Of a stretch of DNA of 18,015 bases, positions 5,700 to 13,831 are shown one piece after another. Position 1 is the stretch's first letter, and the number at the start of each line of letters is the position of its first letter. Position numbers and translations under genes: made by a program. The notes under the pieces were generated by a model. The model was not told the DNA's origin and did no database searches. It worked only from the letters and a program-made list of their open reading frames with translations. Source of the stretch: Arenicella sp. (GTDB lineage: Bacteria > Pseudomonadota > Gammaproteobacteria > Arenicellales > Arenicellaceae); contig JAESTB010000464.1 of the NCBI GenBank assembly GCA_016763815.1, forward strand, positions 1 to 18,015. Direction: 5' to 3'.

Positions 5700-7232
5700 G
5701 TGGCAGTAGACACGCAAAAGGTTTTTAGATCCCCAAACACAATGATGGTGCAAGGTTGCACCTCAGATGCGGGAAAAAGCGTTATGGTGGCTGGCTTGTG
5801 CCGAGTAATTGCTCGCCACGGCACCTTAGTAGCGCCGTTTAAACCGCAGAACATGGCACTTAATAGTGCGGTAACCATCGATGGTGGTGAGATTGGCCGC
5901 GCCCAAGCAGTACAGGCACAAGCCTGTAATCTTGAACCCCACACCGACATGAACCCTATTCTGTTAAAGCCATCGAGTGATACCGGTGCACAAGTCATTG
6001 TGCAAGGCCATGTAGTCACCGCGATGCAAGCGGCGCAATACCATGATTATAAAAAAGTGGCCATGACCGCCGTTATCGAATCGCATACTCGCCTCCAAGC
6101 TAAGTACACCAAGATCGTGGTCGAAGGCGCTGGCAGCCCCGCCGAAATTAATTTGCGTGCTAATGACATCGCGAATATGGGTTTTGCTGAAAAGGTCGAT
6201 TGCCCCGTTGTATTGATTGCCGATATTGACCGAGGTGGTGTGTTTGCTCACCTAGTCGGAACCTTAGACCTCTTGGAGCCTAGCGAGCAACAGCGTGTGG
6301 TCGGCTTTATCATCAACCGTTTTCGCGGCGATATTGGCTTGCTTGAATCAGGGCTTACCTGGCTAGAACAACGCACTGGCAAACCGGTAATAGGTGTGGT
6401 GCCATTCCTAAGGGACTTTTTCTTAGACGCCGAAGACGCGATCTCAACCGCACAAGTTAATAGCCAAAACTCACAAAAATTTAAAGTAGTGGTGCCCGTT
6501 CTGCCAAGAATTAGCAACCACACTGACTTTGATGCGCTGCGCATGCACCCTGATGTTGATCTACAATTTGTCTCGGTTGACCAGCATCAGATTGAAGCCG
6601 ATCTAGTCATTCTACCGGGTTCTAAAAACGTGCTCGGTGATTTAGCGGCTCTTAAAGCCGCCGGTTGGGATAAAATTTTAAAACGCCATGTTCGCTATGG
6701 CGGTAAGGTAATCGGCATTTGTGGCGGCTATCAAATGCTCGGCGGTTTGATCTCCGACCCCGATGCCGTCGAGACTAATTTAGGCAGCGCACACGGCTTT
6801 GGTTTATTAGCGACCACCACGGTGTTACACCCCGAGAAACAGTTGAAACGAGTGTCTGGGGCATTTATTAACCCACAAGTAAACAAATCGGCAGACAATA
6901 AGTCGATAGTCTCCGGTTACGAAATCCATTGCGGTATTACCAGCCCCATTGAAGGCAGCAATGAAGTTGAAGGCGGTTCTAAGGCTCTAATAGATCTTGG
7001 CGAAGGCAAGACTGACGGACTGGTCAACGCGGATGGCACCGTATTAGGGAGTTATCTTCATGGGCTGTTCGACACGCCAGTGGCGGCTAATGCTTTGTTG
7101 CAATGGGCCGGCTTAGAATCAAACCAAGGCGCAGACCTTGATGTTATTCGAGAGCATCAGCTAGAACGCTTAGCCGATTGCTTAGAAGAATGTTTAGACG
7201 CCACTTTTATCAACTCATTAAAAGGCCACTAG
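5700..7232 (+). CDS. cobQ: Cobyric acid synthase, glutamine-hydrolysing
   Basis: CobQ (CbiP) amidates side chains b, d, e and g of adenosylcobyrinic acid a,c-diamide using glutamine and ATP. The N-terminal synthetase half shows MVQGCTSDAGKS, APFKPQNMALNSA, GRAQAVQAQA and MNPILLKPSSDTGAQVIVQG. The C-terminal type I glutamine amidotransferase half has the nucleophile Cys341 in GICGGYQMLGG and the triad histidine H454 in GSYLHGLFD. GTG 5700 was chosen as start: it lies one base after the cobO stop (TAAGGTG), suggests translational coupling, and gives 510 residues, normal for the family. ATG 5742 (MMVQGC) is the alternative, with no good ribosome site. A longer frame from 5577 would overlap cobO by about 120 bases and adds unrelated residues. 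Confidence 0.94.
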   Translation: MAVDTQKVFRSPNTMMVQGCTSDAGKSVMVAGLCRVIARHGTLVAPFKPQNMALNSAVTIDGGEIGRAQAVQAQACNLEPHTDMNPILLKPSSDTGAQVIVQGHVVTAMQAAQYHDYKKVAMTAVIESHTRLQAKYTKIVVEGAGSPAEINLRANDIANMGFAEKVDCPVVLIADIDRGGVFAHLVGTLDLLEPSEQQRVVGFIINRFRGDIGLLESGLTWLEQRTGKPVIGVVPFLRDFFLDAEDAISTAQVNSQNSQKFKVVVPVLPRISNHTDFDALRMHPDVDLQFVSVDQHQIEADLVILPGSKNVLGDLAALKAAGWDKILKRHVRYGGKVIGICGGYQMLGGLISDPDAVETNLGSAHGFGLLATTTVLHPEKQLKRVSGAFINPQVNKSADNKSIVSGYEIHCGITSPIEGSNEVEGGSKALIDLGEGKTDGLVNADGTVLGSYLHGLFDTPVAANALLQWAGLESNQGADLDVIREHQLERLADCLEECLDATFINSLKGH

Positions 7233-7235
7233 CCG

Positions 7236-8348
7236 ATGCATCCACTCGGCCAACAACAGAGCTTTTCCAATCGGACCATTGTCATAAGCTGCGCATGTGC
7301 GCTATTGCCGATTAGTTTTTTTCTAGCGCTGGCCTTTGGCACGGTGTCAATATCGTTCAGTGATACCTTATGGTCTTTGCTCCACAGCGTTGTTGGTAGC
7401 GAGTCGGCTAGCGGTTCAAGCTTGGGCAGCGGGACTGATTTAGCTAGCCGTCTCAAGTTAACCAGTCGTACCGATTTAATTGTCCAACAAATTCGATTAC
7501 CACGTGCCCTACTGGCGGCCATTGTGGGTGCACTATTGGGTATTTGCGGTGCCACCACCCAAGGGCTGTTTAGAAACCCATTAGCCGACCCCTCGCTAAT
7601 TGGCGTTACCGCCGGCGCCTCAGCGGGCGCGGCACTGACGATCTTCTTTGCTGGCAGTTTGACCAGCCTTAGCGGCCTGCCGGGCCTCGGGCTAGTGTCC
7701 ATCGGAGCCTTCATCGGTGGCAGCATCGCGGTAATTTTGGTCTACAGTTTGGCGACCAACACCCAAGGCACATCGGTGGCGACTATGCTGCTCGCGGGCA
7801 TTGCTATCACCGCCTTAGCGGGCAGCTTGACCAACATTCTAGAGTTTTTTGGTGATGAACAAATATTACGCCGAATTAGTTTGTGGCGAATGGGCGGGCT
7901 GGATGGCGCAAGCTATCAGAGAGTCGCCATTGCGGCCGTCTTTGGCTCAATTATTTTGGTCATTTTACCGCGCTTTAGCACCGCTTTAAACGCCTTGCTG
8001 CTCGGCGAATCTGAAGCACGTCATCTTGGTCTGTCGGTGCAGTCCATTAAGATAAAATTGGTGCTATTGGTCGCTGCGGGCGTAGGAATATCGGTCGCAT
8101 TAGCCGGGACAATTGCGTTTATAGGCTTAATCATCCCACATATGATTCGACTACTGATCGGCCCAGATCATCGCTATTTGCTGCCGATCTCAGCATTGGG
8201 CGGCGCCATTTTGTTGCTCCTGTCTGACACCATCGCGCGAACGATCGTGTCGCCAATCGAATTGCCGGTTGGCTTGGTGACGGCGATCTTAGGCGCGCCA
8301 TTCTTCATCTCATTATTACGCCGTCGGCATGAATTTGGTATGCGTTAA
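7236..8348 (+). CDS. btuC: Vitamin B12 ABC transporter permease
   Basis: This is an inner-membrane permease of the FecCD/BtuC family; two copies would form the channel with BtuD. The 370 residues are strongly hydrophobic with multiple membrane segments. Family blocks include IRLPRALLAAIVGALLGICG (86-105), QGLFRNPLADPSLIGVTAGA (109-128), LWRMGGLDGASYQ, the coupling region GESEARHLGLSV, and the near-C-terminal AGTIAFIGLIIPHMIRLLIG. A Ser/Gly-rich stretch at about 54-80 after the first membrane helix makes it longer than the usual 320-340 residues. AAAGG (7221-7225) sits 10 bases before the ATG. Context with btuB, btuD and btuF makes B12 the likely cargo; the family also includes heme and siderophore permeases. 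Confidence 0.92.
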   Translation: MHPLGQQQSFSNRTIVISCACALLPISFFLALAFGTVSISFSDTLWSLLHSVVGSESASGSSLGSGTDLASRLKLTSRTDLIVQQIRLPRALLAAIVGALLGICGATTQGLFRNPLADPSLIGVTAGASAGAALTIFFAGSLTSLSGLPGLGLVSIGAFIGGSIAVILVYSLATNTQGTSVATMLLAGIAITALAGSLTNILEFFGDEQILRRISLWRMGGLDGASYQRVAIAAVFGSIILVILPRFSTALNALLLGESEARHLGLSVQSIKIKLVLLVAAGVGISVALAGTIAFIGLIIPHMIRLLIGPDHRYLLPISALGGAILLLLSDTIARTIVSPIELPVGLVTAILGAPFFISLLRRRHEFGMR

Positions 8349-8358
8349 TGGCTAAAAT

Positions 8359-9162
8359 ATGACAAGGCGACTACTAGACATAGACAAGGTAAGCATTCGA
8401 GTTCGCGGTGCCGGCAAAAAAAGCAGGTCGCACTCGGTACTGGTTAATTCGGTGAGTTGTCATGTTAACGCGGGTGAGGTTCTGGCTATTATTGGCGCTA
8501 ACGGCGCGGGTAAATCAACCTTATTAAACGCCATCGCTGGAGATATAGCGTTTACTGGGAGTATCACCATCGACGGCGTTGCAGAGCAGGCCAAACTTAG
8601 GGCGCGGCAGGTCGCGGTATTGCCACAGCTTAGCTTGCTAAATTTTCCGTATCGCGTTTCGGAGGTTGTTGGGCTTGCCCGAATTCCACACGATAGCGGC
8701 CGCCAGCGAGACGATGAAATAGTACAGGAAGCGCTAACATTGATGGATATCAGTTATCTTTCTGAGAGGCTTTATACCGAACTTTCTGGCGGCGAAAAAC
8801 AACGAGTTCAGTTAGCCCGCGTGTTTGCACAAATATGGCAGCAAGACGACGCGCCAAACGGCACTCGGCTGTTATTGCTTGACGAACCAACCGCGGCTTT
8901 AGATCTTGGTCATCAAAAGTTATTAATGGGTGCTATCCGGGAGCTAGCAAAGCATGGTGTCGCGGTGGTTATGGTGTTACACGACATCAATTTAGCCGCT
9001 CGCTATGCCGACAAGGCGCTGGCGCTACTGTGCAGCGAACGCTTGGCGTTTGGCACCATAGAGCAAGTCATCACCCGGCAAAACATTAAGTCATTGTTCG
9101 ACGTAGACGTGCATATCGCGCAACACCCCGAACATAACTCACCGGTAGTCATAGGCTTATAA
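8359..9162 (+). CDS. btuD: Vitamin B12 ABC transporter ATP-binding protein
   Basis: This cytoplasmic ATPase of the FecE/BtuD/HmuV group drives BtuC. The 267 residues show Walker A GANGAGKST (46-54), Q-loop LPQ (88-90), signature LSGGEKQRVQLARV (142-155), Walker B LLLLDEP (171-177) with D-loop AALD and the switch histidine in VLHDINLA (H208). The insert QQDDAPNGTR before Walker B resembles HmuV-type members, but the B12 neighbours settle the role. ATG 8359 lies 10 bases after the btuC stop, with no evident Shine-Dalgarno; a tiny ATG frame overlapping the btuC stop ends at once and could re-initiate ribosomes. The next gene starts directly after the stop. Confidence 0.92.
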   Translation: MTRRLLDIDKVSIRVRGAGKKSRSHSVLVNSVSCHVNAGEVLAIIGANGAGKSTLLNAIAGDIAFTGSITIDGVAEQAKLRARQVAVLPQLSLLNFPYRVSEVVGLARIPHDSGRQRDDEIVQEALTLMDISYLSERLYTELSGGEKQRVQLARVFAQIWQQDDAPNGTRLLLLDEPTAALDLGHQKLLMGAIRELAKHGVAVVMVLHDINLAARYADKALALLCSERLAFGTIEQVITRQNIKSLFDVDVHIAQHPEHNSPVVIGL

Positions 9163-9714
9163 ATGCACCTTATTCATCTGATTTTAGGCGGCGCCCGCAG
9201 CGGCAAAAGTGGCTTTGCAGAACAGGTCGCTCAAACGGCCTTTAAGCAGAGCCAGAGCTTAAAAAAAGGCGCCGAAAAGAGTTCGCTTATTTACCTTGCG
9301 ACGGCGACCGCCGACGATGGCGAAATGAAAAGCCGAATAGCGCATCACCAGCAGCGCCGTGGCCTCGAGTGGCAGTTACGAGAAGAACCACTAAACTTAG
9401 CTGAAGTAGTCGACAAGGCATCAAACGAGACCACTATCTTAATCGACTGCTTGACCTTATGGCTGAGTAATTGCCTGCACAAGGGCTGCTGGCCAGAACA
9501 TCGAATGAACTTTCTAAGCTGCTTAGAAAACAGCTCGGCCAATATCATTATGGTTAGCAACGAGGTCGGCTCGGGCATCGTGCCAATGGGCGAATTATCT
9601 CGCCAATTCGTTGATGAAAGCGGTTGGCTGCACCAACAAATAGCAACCATCGCCAGCGATGTAACCTTGGTCGTGGCCGGACTCGAGATGCCACTTAAAC
9701 GCGCCGACCGATAA
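9163..9714 (+). CDS. cobU: Adenosylcobinamide kinase / adenosylcobinamide-phosphate guanylyltransferase
   Basis: This bifunctional enzyme (CobU/CobP) phosphorylates adenosylcobinamide and then adds GMP, giving adenosylcobinamide-GDP for CobS. Its 183 residues match the usual length. Motifs seen are P-loop GGARSGKS (9-16), YLATATADD with DGEMKSRIAHHQQRR (52-66), where H62 is the likely guanylylated histidine by position, IDCLTLWLSN (94-103) and VSNEVGSGIVP (131-141). The ATG follows the btuD stop with no gap (TAAATG), so translation is probably coupled. The N-terminal half has a slightly longer loop (QSQSLKKGAEKSS) than typical relatives. Confidence 0.95.
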   Translation: MHLIHLILGGARSGKSGFAEQVAQTAFKQSQSLKKGAEKSSLIYLATATADDGEMKSRIAHHQQRRGLEWQLREEPLNLAEVVDKASNETTILIDCLTLWLSNCLHKGCWPEHRMNFLSCLENSSANIIMVSNEVGSGIVPMGELSRQFVDESGWLHQQIATIASDVTLVVAGLEMPLKRADR

Positions 9715-9716
9715 CC

Positions 9717-10667
9717 ATGGTATTGCTAGTCATAAGTATCGCCTTACTGCTCGACACCCTTTTCGGTGAACCTACGCGATATCACCCATTAGTCGGTTTT
9801 GGTAATTGCGCCAATCAAGTTGAACAGCGACTCAATTCAAACCCAAACTCGTCGATGGCTTTTGTTTATGGCCTAACGGCGCTGATTATTTTGCTCATTC
9901 CTCTGTCGTTATCAGGCTATTTTATTGATTCAGCGCTGGGACAATATGGCTGGATCTTCAGTGTCGTAGTGGTCTATTCAGCAATTGGTTTTAAAAGCTT
10001 ACTTGAGCATTCTAAGCGAGTCTTCAATACGCTGCCAAAGAGTAGCTTAAACGGGTCAATTGACGATGACAATCATCAAGCACGTCACGCCGTTTCATTG
10101 ATGGTAAGTCGAGATACCGGACAGATGAGCGAGGCTGAAATCACCTCAGCAACTATCGAATCAAGTTTAGAAAACGGCTGCGACTCGACCTTCGGCGTGT
10201 TGTTCTGGTTTTTAGTCGGAGGCGCGCCGATGGTTATATGCTACCGCCTAACAAATACCCTTGATGCCATGTGGGGCTATCGAAATCAACGTTTCGAACT
10301 GTTCGGTAAAAGTATCGCAAAATTAGACGACCTATTAAATTATGTGCCGGCTCGTATTACCGCGCTGTTCTACGCGCTAAGCGGCAATACGCGTCATGCC
10401 TTACACTGTTGGCGTACTCAGGCAAGGTTGTTGGCCAGTCCCAACGGAGGCCCGGTTATGACCTCAGGGGCCGGCAGTTTAAATATTCAGTTAGGTGGGC
10501 CAGCGTATTATCATGGCAAACTTTTAGACAAGCCATTGTTCGGCACTAATATAAAGCCTCAGCCTGACGACATTTTAGCTCCCAATAAATTGCTAAGCGT
10601 AGCCTTGTTCTGTTGGTGGGCCGCAATCGCGCTGATTATTGTTAGCCGCCTACTCTTCGAGGGCTAA
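9717..10667 (+). CDS. cbiB: Adenosylcobinamide-phosphate synthase (CbiB/CobD type)
   Basis: This inner-membrane enzyme joins (R)-1-amino-2-propanol phosphate (or its equivalent) to adenosylcobyric acid. The 316 residues include LLDTLFGEPTRYHPLVGFGN (11-30), VSRDTGQMSEAE (130-141), TIESSLENGCDSTFGVLFW (146-164), DAMWGYRN and FGKSIAKLDDLLNYVPARIT (196-215), all family hallmarks. Hydrophobic segments lie near 50-68, 78-92, 160-177 and at the C-terminus. The family motif is usually ESxxENxxDG.xxP; here it reads ENGCDSTFG, a mild variation. It starts two bases after the cobU stop. It precedes the decarboxylase that supplies its aminopropanol-phosphate substrate, with which it shares a TAAGGTG junction. 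Confidence 0.94.
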   Translation: MVLLVISIALLLDTLFGEPTRYHPLVGFGNCANQVEQRLNSNPNSSMAFVYGLTALIILLIPLSLSGYFIDSALGQYGWIFSVVVVYSAIGFKSLLEHSKRVFNTLPKSSLNGSIDDDNHQARHAVSLMVSRDTGQMSEAEITSATIESSLENGCDSTFGVLFWFLVGGAPMVICYRLTNTLDAMWGYRNQRFELFGKSIAKLDDLLNYVPARITALFYALSGNTRHALHCWRTQARLLASPNGGPVMTSGAGSLNIQLGGPAYYHGKLLDKPLFGTNIKPQPDDILAPNKLLSVALFCWWAAIALIIVSRLLFEG

Positions 10668-10668
10668 G

Positions 10669-11775
10669 GTGATAAATCTACAAGTACGGCATGGCGGTGA
10701 CCTTGAGAACGCCATACAACACTACGGCGGAGCGGCACACGAGTGGTTAGATTTATCGACCGGAATCAGCCCGTGGAGCTATCCGATCCCTGAATTTGAA
10801 CCTTCAGCTTGGCGCACACTACCCTCACCCGAGACACACCTTATCGCCGCTGCTTCAGCTTATTATCAGTGCCGAGTTAGTGACATCGCCGTTACCCCCG
10901 GATCGCAACTAGCGATTCGGCTAATCCCCCAATTGCTCAACACCCAATTGCTCAACACCAAGTTGCTTAATCCGAAGTTACTCAAACAGAAGCGGGCAGT
11001 CGCAATACCGTTAATCGGTTATCAGGAGCATGCAAACTCTTGGCAGCTGGCCGATCATAAAGTGATTAGATATCGTAACGTTGAGCATCTCGATAGCTTG
11101 CTTTGCGATAATCAGCTGAGCGACGTCGTCGTAATAAATCCGAATAATCCAACCGCAGAACGATTATCAGCAGCCCATCTTAAGAAAATATCTTCGATGC
11201 TCAGCGGGCTATTAATCGTTGATGAGTCGTTCTCAGATCTAGATATTGATCACTGTCAGCCCTCTGCACGGATGCCGTTGCATCGCGGCGGCAATGTGAT
11301 TGTATTAAAATCAATCGGTAAATTCTTTGGCTTAGCCGGTGCCCGCGTAGGTTTCGCTATTGGAACTCACCCTATTGTAGGTCAGTTGCAGACGCTGCTG
11401 TCACCTTGGAGTGTCGCTGGGCCGTCAATGGAATTAGCGACCTTAGCGTTAAACGACATTAAATGGCAACGCTCGCAAATCAAGCGAATTAAGCGACATG
11501 CTAAACAGCAACGTTTAGCGATGTCGGTGATTAAGCATAACGTGCCAAGTTGCAAGATATTAGACCAAAGTTTGTTTTTCAGTATCTTTGACCAGAATGA
11601 TCGAATCGTTAAACTACACGATCACCTTGCGCGAGAGAAAATCTGGGCCAGGCTTGGCGACCCGTTTGTCGATCATCATCAGCAACAACTCAATTGGCTA
11701 AGATTATCGCTTGCGGGAGATCAGCTCGATAGGCTCTCTACAGCGCTGATATTATTTTATAATATAACACGATAA
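10669..11775 (+). CDS. cobD: L-threonine-O-3-phosphate decarboxylase (PLP-dependent)
   Basis: The enzyme makes (R)-1-amino-2-propanol O-2-phosphate, the linker attached by CbiB. It is named CobD in Salmonella and CobC in Pseudomonas. The 368-residue class I/II aminotransferase fold shows RHGGDLENAIQHYG (7-20), DLSTGISPWSYP (28-39), INPNNPTA (156-163), VDESFSDL (184-191) and the PLP lysine K218 in LKSIGKFFGLAGARVGF. GTG 10669 was chosen because GAGGG sits five bases upstream and the frame then starts two residues after the cbiB stop; a longer frame from 10639 would overlap cbiB. Residues 88-107 are four 5-residue repeats (QLLNT, QLLNT, KLLNP, KLLKQ) encoded by a DNA tandem repeat, an unusual insertion near the pyridoxal domain. 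Confidence 0.93.
   Translation: MINLQVRHGGDLENAIQHYGGAAHEWLDLSTGISPWSYPIPEFEPSAWRTLPSPETHLIAAASAYYQCRVSDIAVTPGSQLAIRLIPQLLNTQLLNTKLLNPKLLKQKRAVAIPLIGYQEHANSWQLADHKVIRYRNVEHLDSLLCDNQLSDVVVINPNNPTAERLSAAHLKKISSMLSGLLIVDESFSDLDIDHCQPSARMPLHRGGNVIVLKSIGKFFGLAGARVGFAIGTHPIVGQLQTLLSPWSVAGPSMELATLALNDIKWQRSQIKRIKRHAKQQRLAMSVIKHNVPSCKILDQSLFFSIFDQNDRIVKLHDHLAREKIWARLGDPFVDHHQQQLNWLRLSLAGDQLDRLSTALILFYNITR
10930..10989 (+). repeat. In-frame 15-bp tandem repeat within the decarboxylase gene
   Basis: Units are at 10930-10944, 10945-10959, 10960-10974 and 10975-10989. The first two are identical (CAATTGCTCAACACC). The third and fourth have drifted. The repeat keeps the reading frame and adds leucine-rich residues between PQ-type helix text and the following strand AVAIPLIGY. 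Confidence 0.88.
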
Positions 11776-11790
11776 CTTGACGACATAATT

Positions 11791-12828
11791 ATGACCGATA
11801 AATGGTTTTTAAAACCGGCAAAGTCAATCGATCAAGCTGACCTAGACTCAGCACGATCGCACCAATTACAACTGACTAAGCCACCAGGGTCGCTGGGCCA
11901 GCTCGAGGACATAGCGATCTCGTTTTGCGGCTGGCAGAAATCATTAACTCCGAGTTGCAAGCAGGTTCAAATAGCAGTATTTGCCGCCGACCATGGCGTC
12001 TGTGCGCAAGGCGTTTCCGCTTTTCCGCAACAAGTTACGGCACAAATGGTGCATAACTTTACCAACGGCGGTGCCGCTATCAGTGTGTTGGCAAAACAGC
12101 TCGACGCTGAGTTTCAGGTGATTAATCTTGGGCTGGTATCAGAGATAGACGATACCGATGGTTTAATCAATACGCCGCTGATGGCGGGAACTAACGATTT
12201 TACTCAGCACTCAGCGATGTCTCGAGAAATTCTACTAGCCGCGTTAACAGCAGGTGCTAAGCAACTAAATAATACGGCCCACCTGTTTATAGGCGGCGAC
12301 ATGGGTATCGGTAACACCAGTTCTGCCTCAGCAATTTATAGCGTGTTGCTCAAGCAACCGCCTGAGCTAACGGTCGGACCAGGCACCGGTGTTGATAAAA
12401 AGGGTCTAGCTCGAAAGCGCAAGGCAATCTACCAAGCATTGAACCGGCATGGTGAGCAGATGAAAACGCCTCTCGACGTACTACAACGTGTTGGAGGGCT
12501 TGAGATAGCCGGGCTAGTTGGTGCTTATATAGCGTGCGCGCAAACAGGTGTGCCAATACTAGTAGATGGATTTATAACCACAGCGGCGGCGTTACTCGCC
12601 TGTCAAATCAACCCCTCAGTGCGCGCTTGGATGATGTTTTCACACAAATCAGCGGAACCTGCGCATACGCTAGCGCTAGAATCTTTAGAGGCTCAGCCTT
12701 TGTTAGATTTGCAGATGCGCCTTGGCGAAGGTAGTGGGGCCGCGATTGCTACGCCACTTATTATCAGCGCCCTCACCTTACACAACAACATGGCGACTTT
12801 CGGCGGTGCCGGAGTCAGCGAGTCATAA
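11791..12828 (+). CDS. cobT: Nicotinate-nucleotide--dimethylbenzimidazole phosphoribosyltransferase
   Basis: CobT transfers phosphoribose from nicotinate mononucleotide to dimethylbenzimidazole, giving alpha-ribazole phosphate for the lower ligand. The 345 residues show KPPGSLGQLE (30-39), FAADHGVCAQGVSAFP, the block FTNGGAAISVLA, GGDMGIGNTSSASA, VGPGTGVD, VDGFITTAAALLA, and MRLGEGSGAA with the catalytic Glu313 (equivalent to Glu317 of the Salmonella enzyme). GGDMGIGNTS replaces the more common GGEMGIGNTT, a conservative change. The gene begins 15 bases after the decarboxylase stop and has no clear Shine-Dalgarno. The next gene begins one base after its stop. Confidence 0.95.
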   Translation: MTDKWFLKPAKSIDQADLDSARSHQLQLTKPPGSLGQLEDIAISFCGWQKSLTPSCKQVQIAVFAADHGVCAQGVSAFPQQVTAQMVHNFTNGGAAISVLAKQLDAEFQVINLGLVSEIDDTDGLINTPLMAGTNDFTQHSAMSREILLAALTAGAKQLNNTAHLFIGGDMGIGNTSSASAIYSVLLKQPPELTVGPGTGVDKKGLARKRKAIYQALNRHGEQMKTPLDVLQRVGGLEIAGLVGAYIACAQTGVPILVDGFITTAAALLACQINPSVRAWMMFSHKSAEPAHTLALESLEAQPLLDLQMRLGEGSGAAIATPLIISALTLHNNMATFGGAGVSES

Positions 12829-12829
12829 G

Positions 12830-13831
12830 ATGAAAAATACACCCTTAGTTTTTGCAGTGCTGTTAATCTTGTCAGGCGTATTATTAAGCGGCTGCGACCC
12901 CAAACCAACGCAAATACAACTTGACCAAAATAGTACGCGCAACTCGAAAAGCAAGCTCAGTTCAGCCGATCGCACGCTTGATACTTCAGTCCAGGTTAGC
13001 GACTTTAAGGGGTCGATAATAAAGCTCGATAAACCCGCTGAACGCATTGTCGCGCTAGCGCCTCATGTAGTCGAGAACGTTTATACCGCTGGCGCTGGGA
13101 GCCAGCTAGTAGGCGTTGTCAGCTACAGTGATTTCCCGGAAGCCGCGATGTCTTTACCGATTGTCGGCGGCTATGCGCAAACTAATTTAGAAAAAATTTT
13201 GCAACTACAACCGGATTTAGTGATTGCATGGGAATCTGGCAATTCAGACTCGAGTATCGCTAGAATTCAACAATTAGGCTTTCCGGTGTACATAGACCAA
13301 CCAGACTTATTGGATGATGTAGCCAAGAGCATTAGAGATATTGGAATACTTGCAGGCACCAGCGCAATAGCCGAGCCAGCGGCCCAGGCGTATTTAAGCA
13401 GCATCGACGAGGTGCGCAAGCAAGACCTAATTCAGCAACCTGTCTCAACCTTCTATCAAGTATGGAATAGCCCACTAAGAACAATCAATGGCGGTCATAT
13501 CATTAGCAATGCGATCGAGCTCTGTGGTGGCGTAAACATCTACGCTGATGAGACCACCGTAGCGCCTATTATTAATATAGAGTCTATCTTAGAACGCGAC
13601 CCCGAGGTGATTTTAGCCAGTGGCATGTCTGACGCGCGGCCAGATTGGCTAGACGATTGGCTGGCATGGCCATCGCTATCGGCGGTGAAGTCAGGCAACC
13701 TATTTTTTGTCGACCCAGATCATATTCAACGCCACACGGTGCGCATTATCAATGGCATAAAGACGATATGCGAGCAACTACAGCAGGCGCGCGACAAGCG
13801 CTCAACAGAGTTAATCACAGATGTCGAATAA
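12830..13831 (+). CDS. btuF: Cobalamin-binding lipoprotein of the B12 ABC transporter
   Basis: This is a substrate-binding protein of the BtuF/FecB class III fold that delivers cobalamin to BtuCD. The 333-residue frame starts with a lipoprotein signal: MKNTPLVFAVLLILSGVLLS then Cys22 in lipobox LLSGC. After a linker the domain has AERIVALAPHVVENVYTAGA, GVVSYSDFP, VGGYAQTNLEKILQLQPDLV and later INGGHIISNAIELCGGVNIY. These are usual for BtuF. ATG 12830 was chosen because it gives the signal peptide directly; an upstream extension in the same frame overlaps cobT by more than 100 bases. Many BtuF proteins are soluble in the periplasm; a lipid anchor here would tether it to a membrane. Its 3' end overlaps cobS by 11 bases. 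Confidence 0.9.
   Translation: MKNTPLVFAVLLILSGVLLSGCDPKPTQIQLDQNSTRNSKSKLSSADRTLDTSVQVSDFKGSIIKLDKPAERIVALAPHVVENVYTAGAGSQLVGVVSYSDFPEAAMSLPIVGGYAQTNLEKILQLQPDLVIAWESGNSDSSIARIQQLGFPVYIDQPDLLDDVAKSIRDIGILAGTSAIAEPAAQAYLSSIDEVRKQDLIQQPVSTFYQVWNSPLRTINGGHIISNAIELCGGVNIYADETTVAPIINIESILERDPEVILASGMSDARPDWLDDWLAWPSLSAVKSGNLFFVDPDHIQRHTVRIINGIKTICEQLQQARDKRSTELITDVE

Noticed and set aside
7229..7726. 165-codon reverse-strand frame over btuC
   Set aside because: It overlaps the conserved permease frame and its proline/alanine/serine-rich composition is typical of an antisense shadow.
12722..12829. N-terminal extension of btuF
   Set aside because: It overlaps cobT and places polar residues before the lipoprotein signal; ATG 12830 gives a normal signal peptide.
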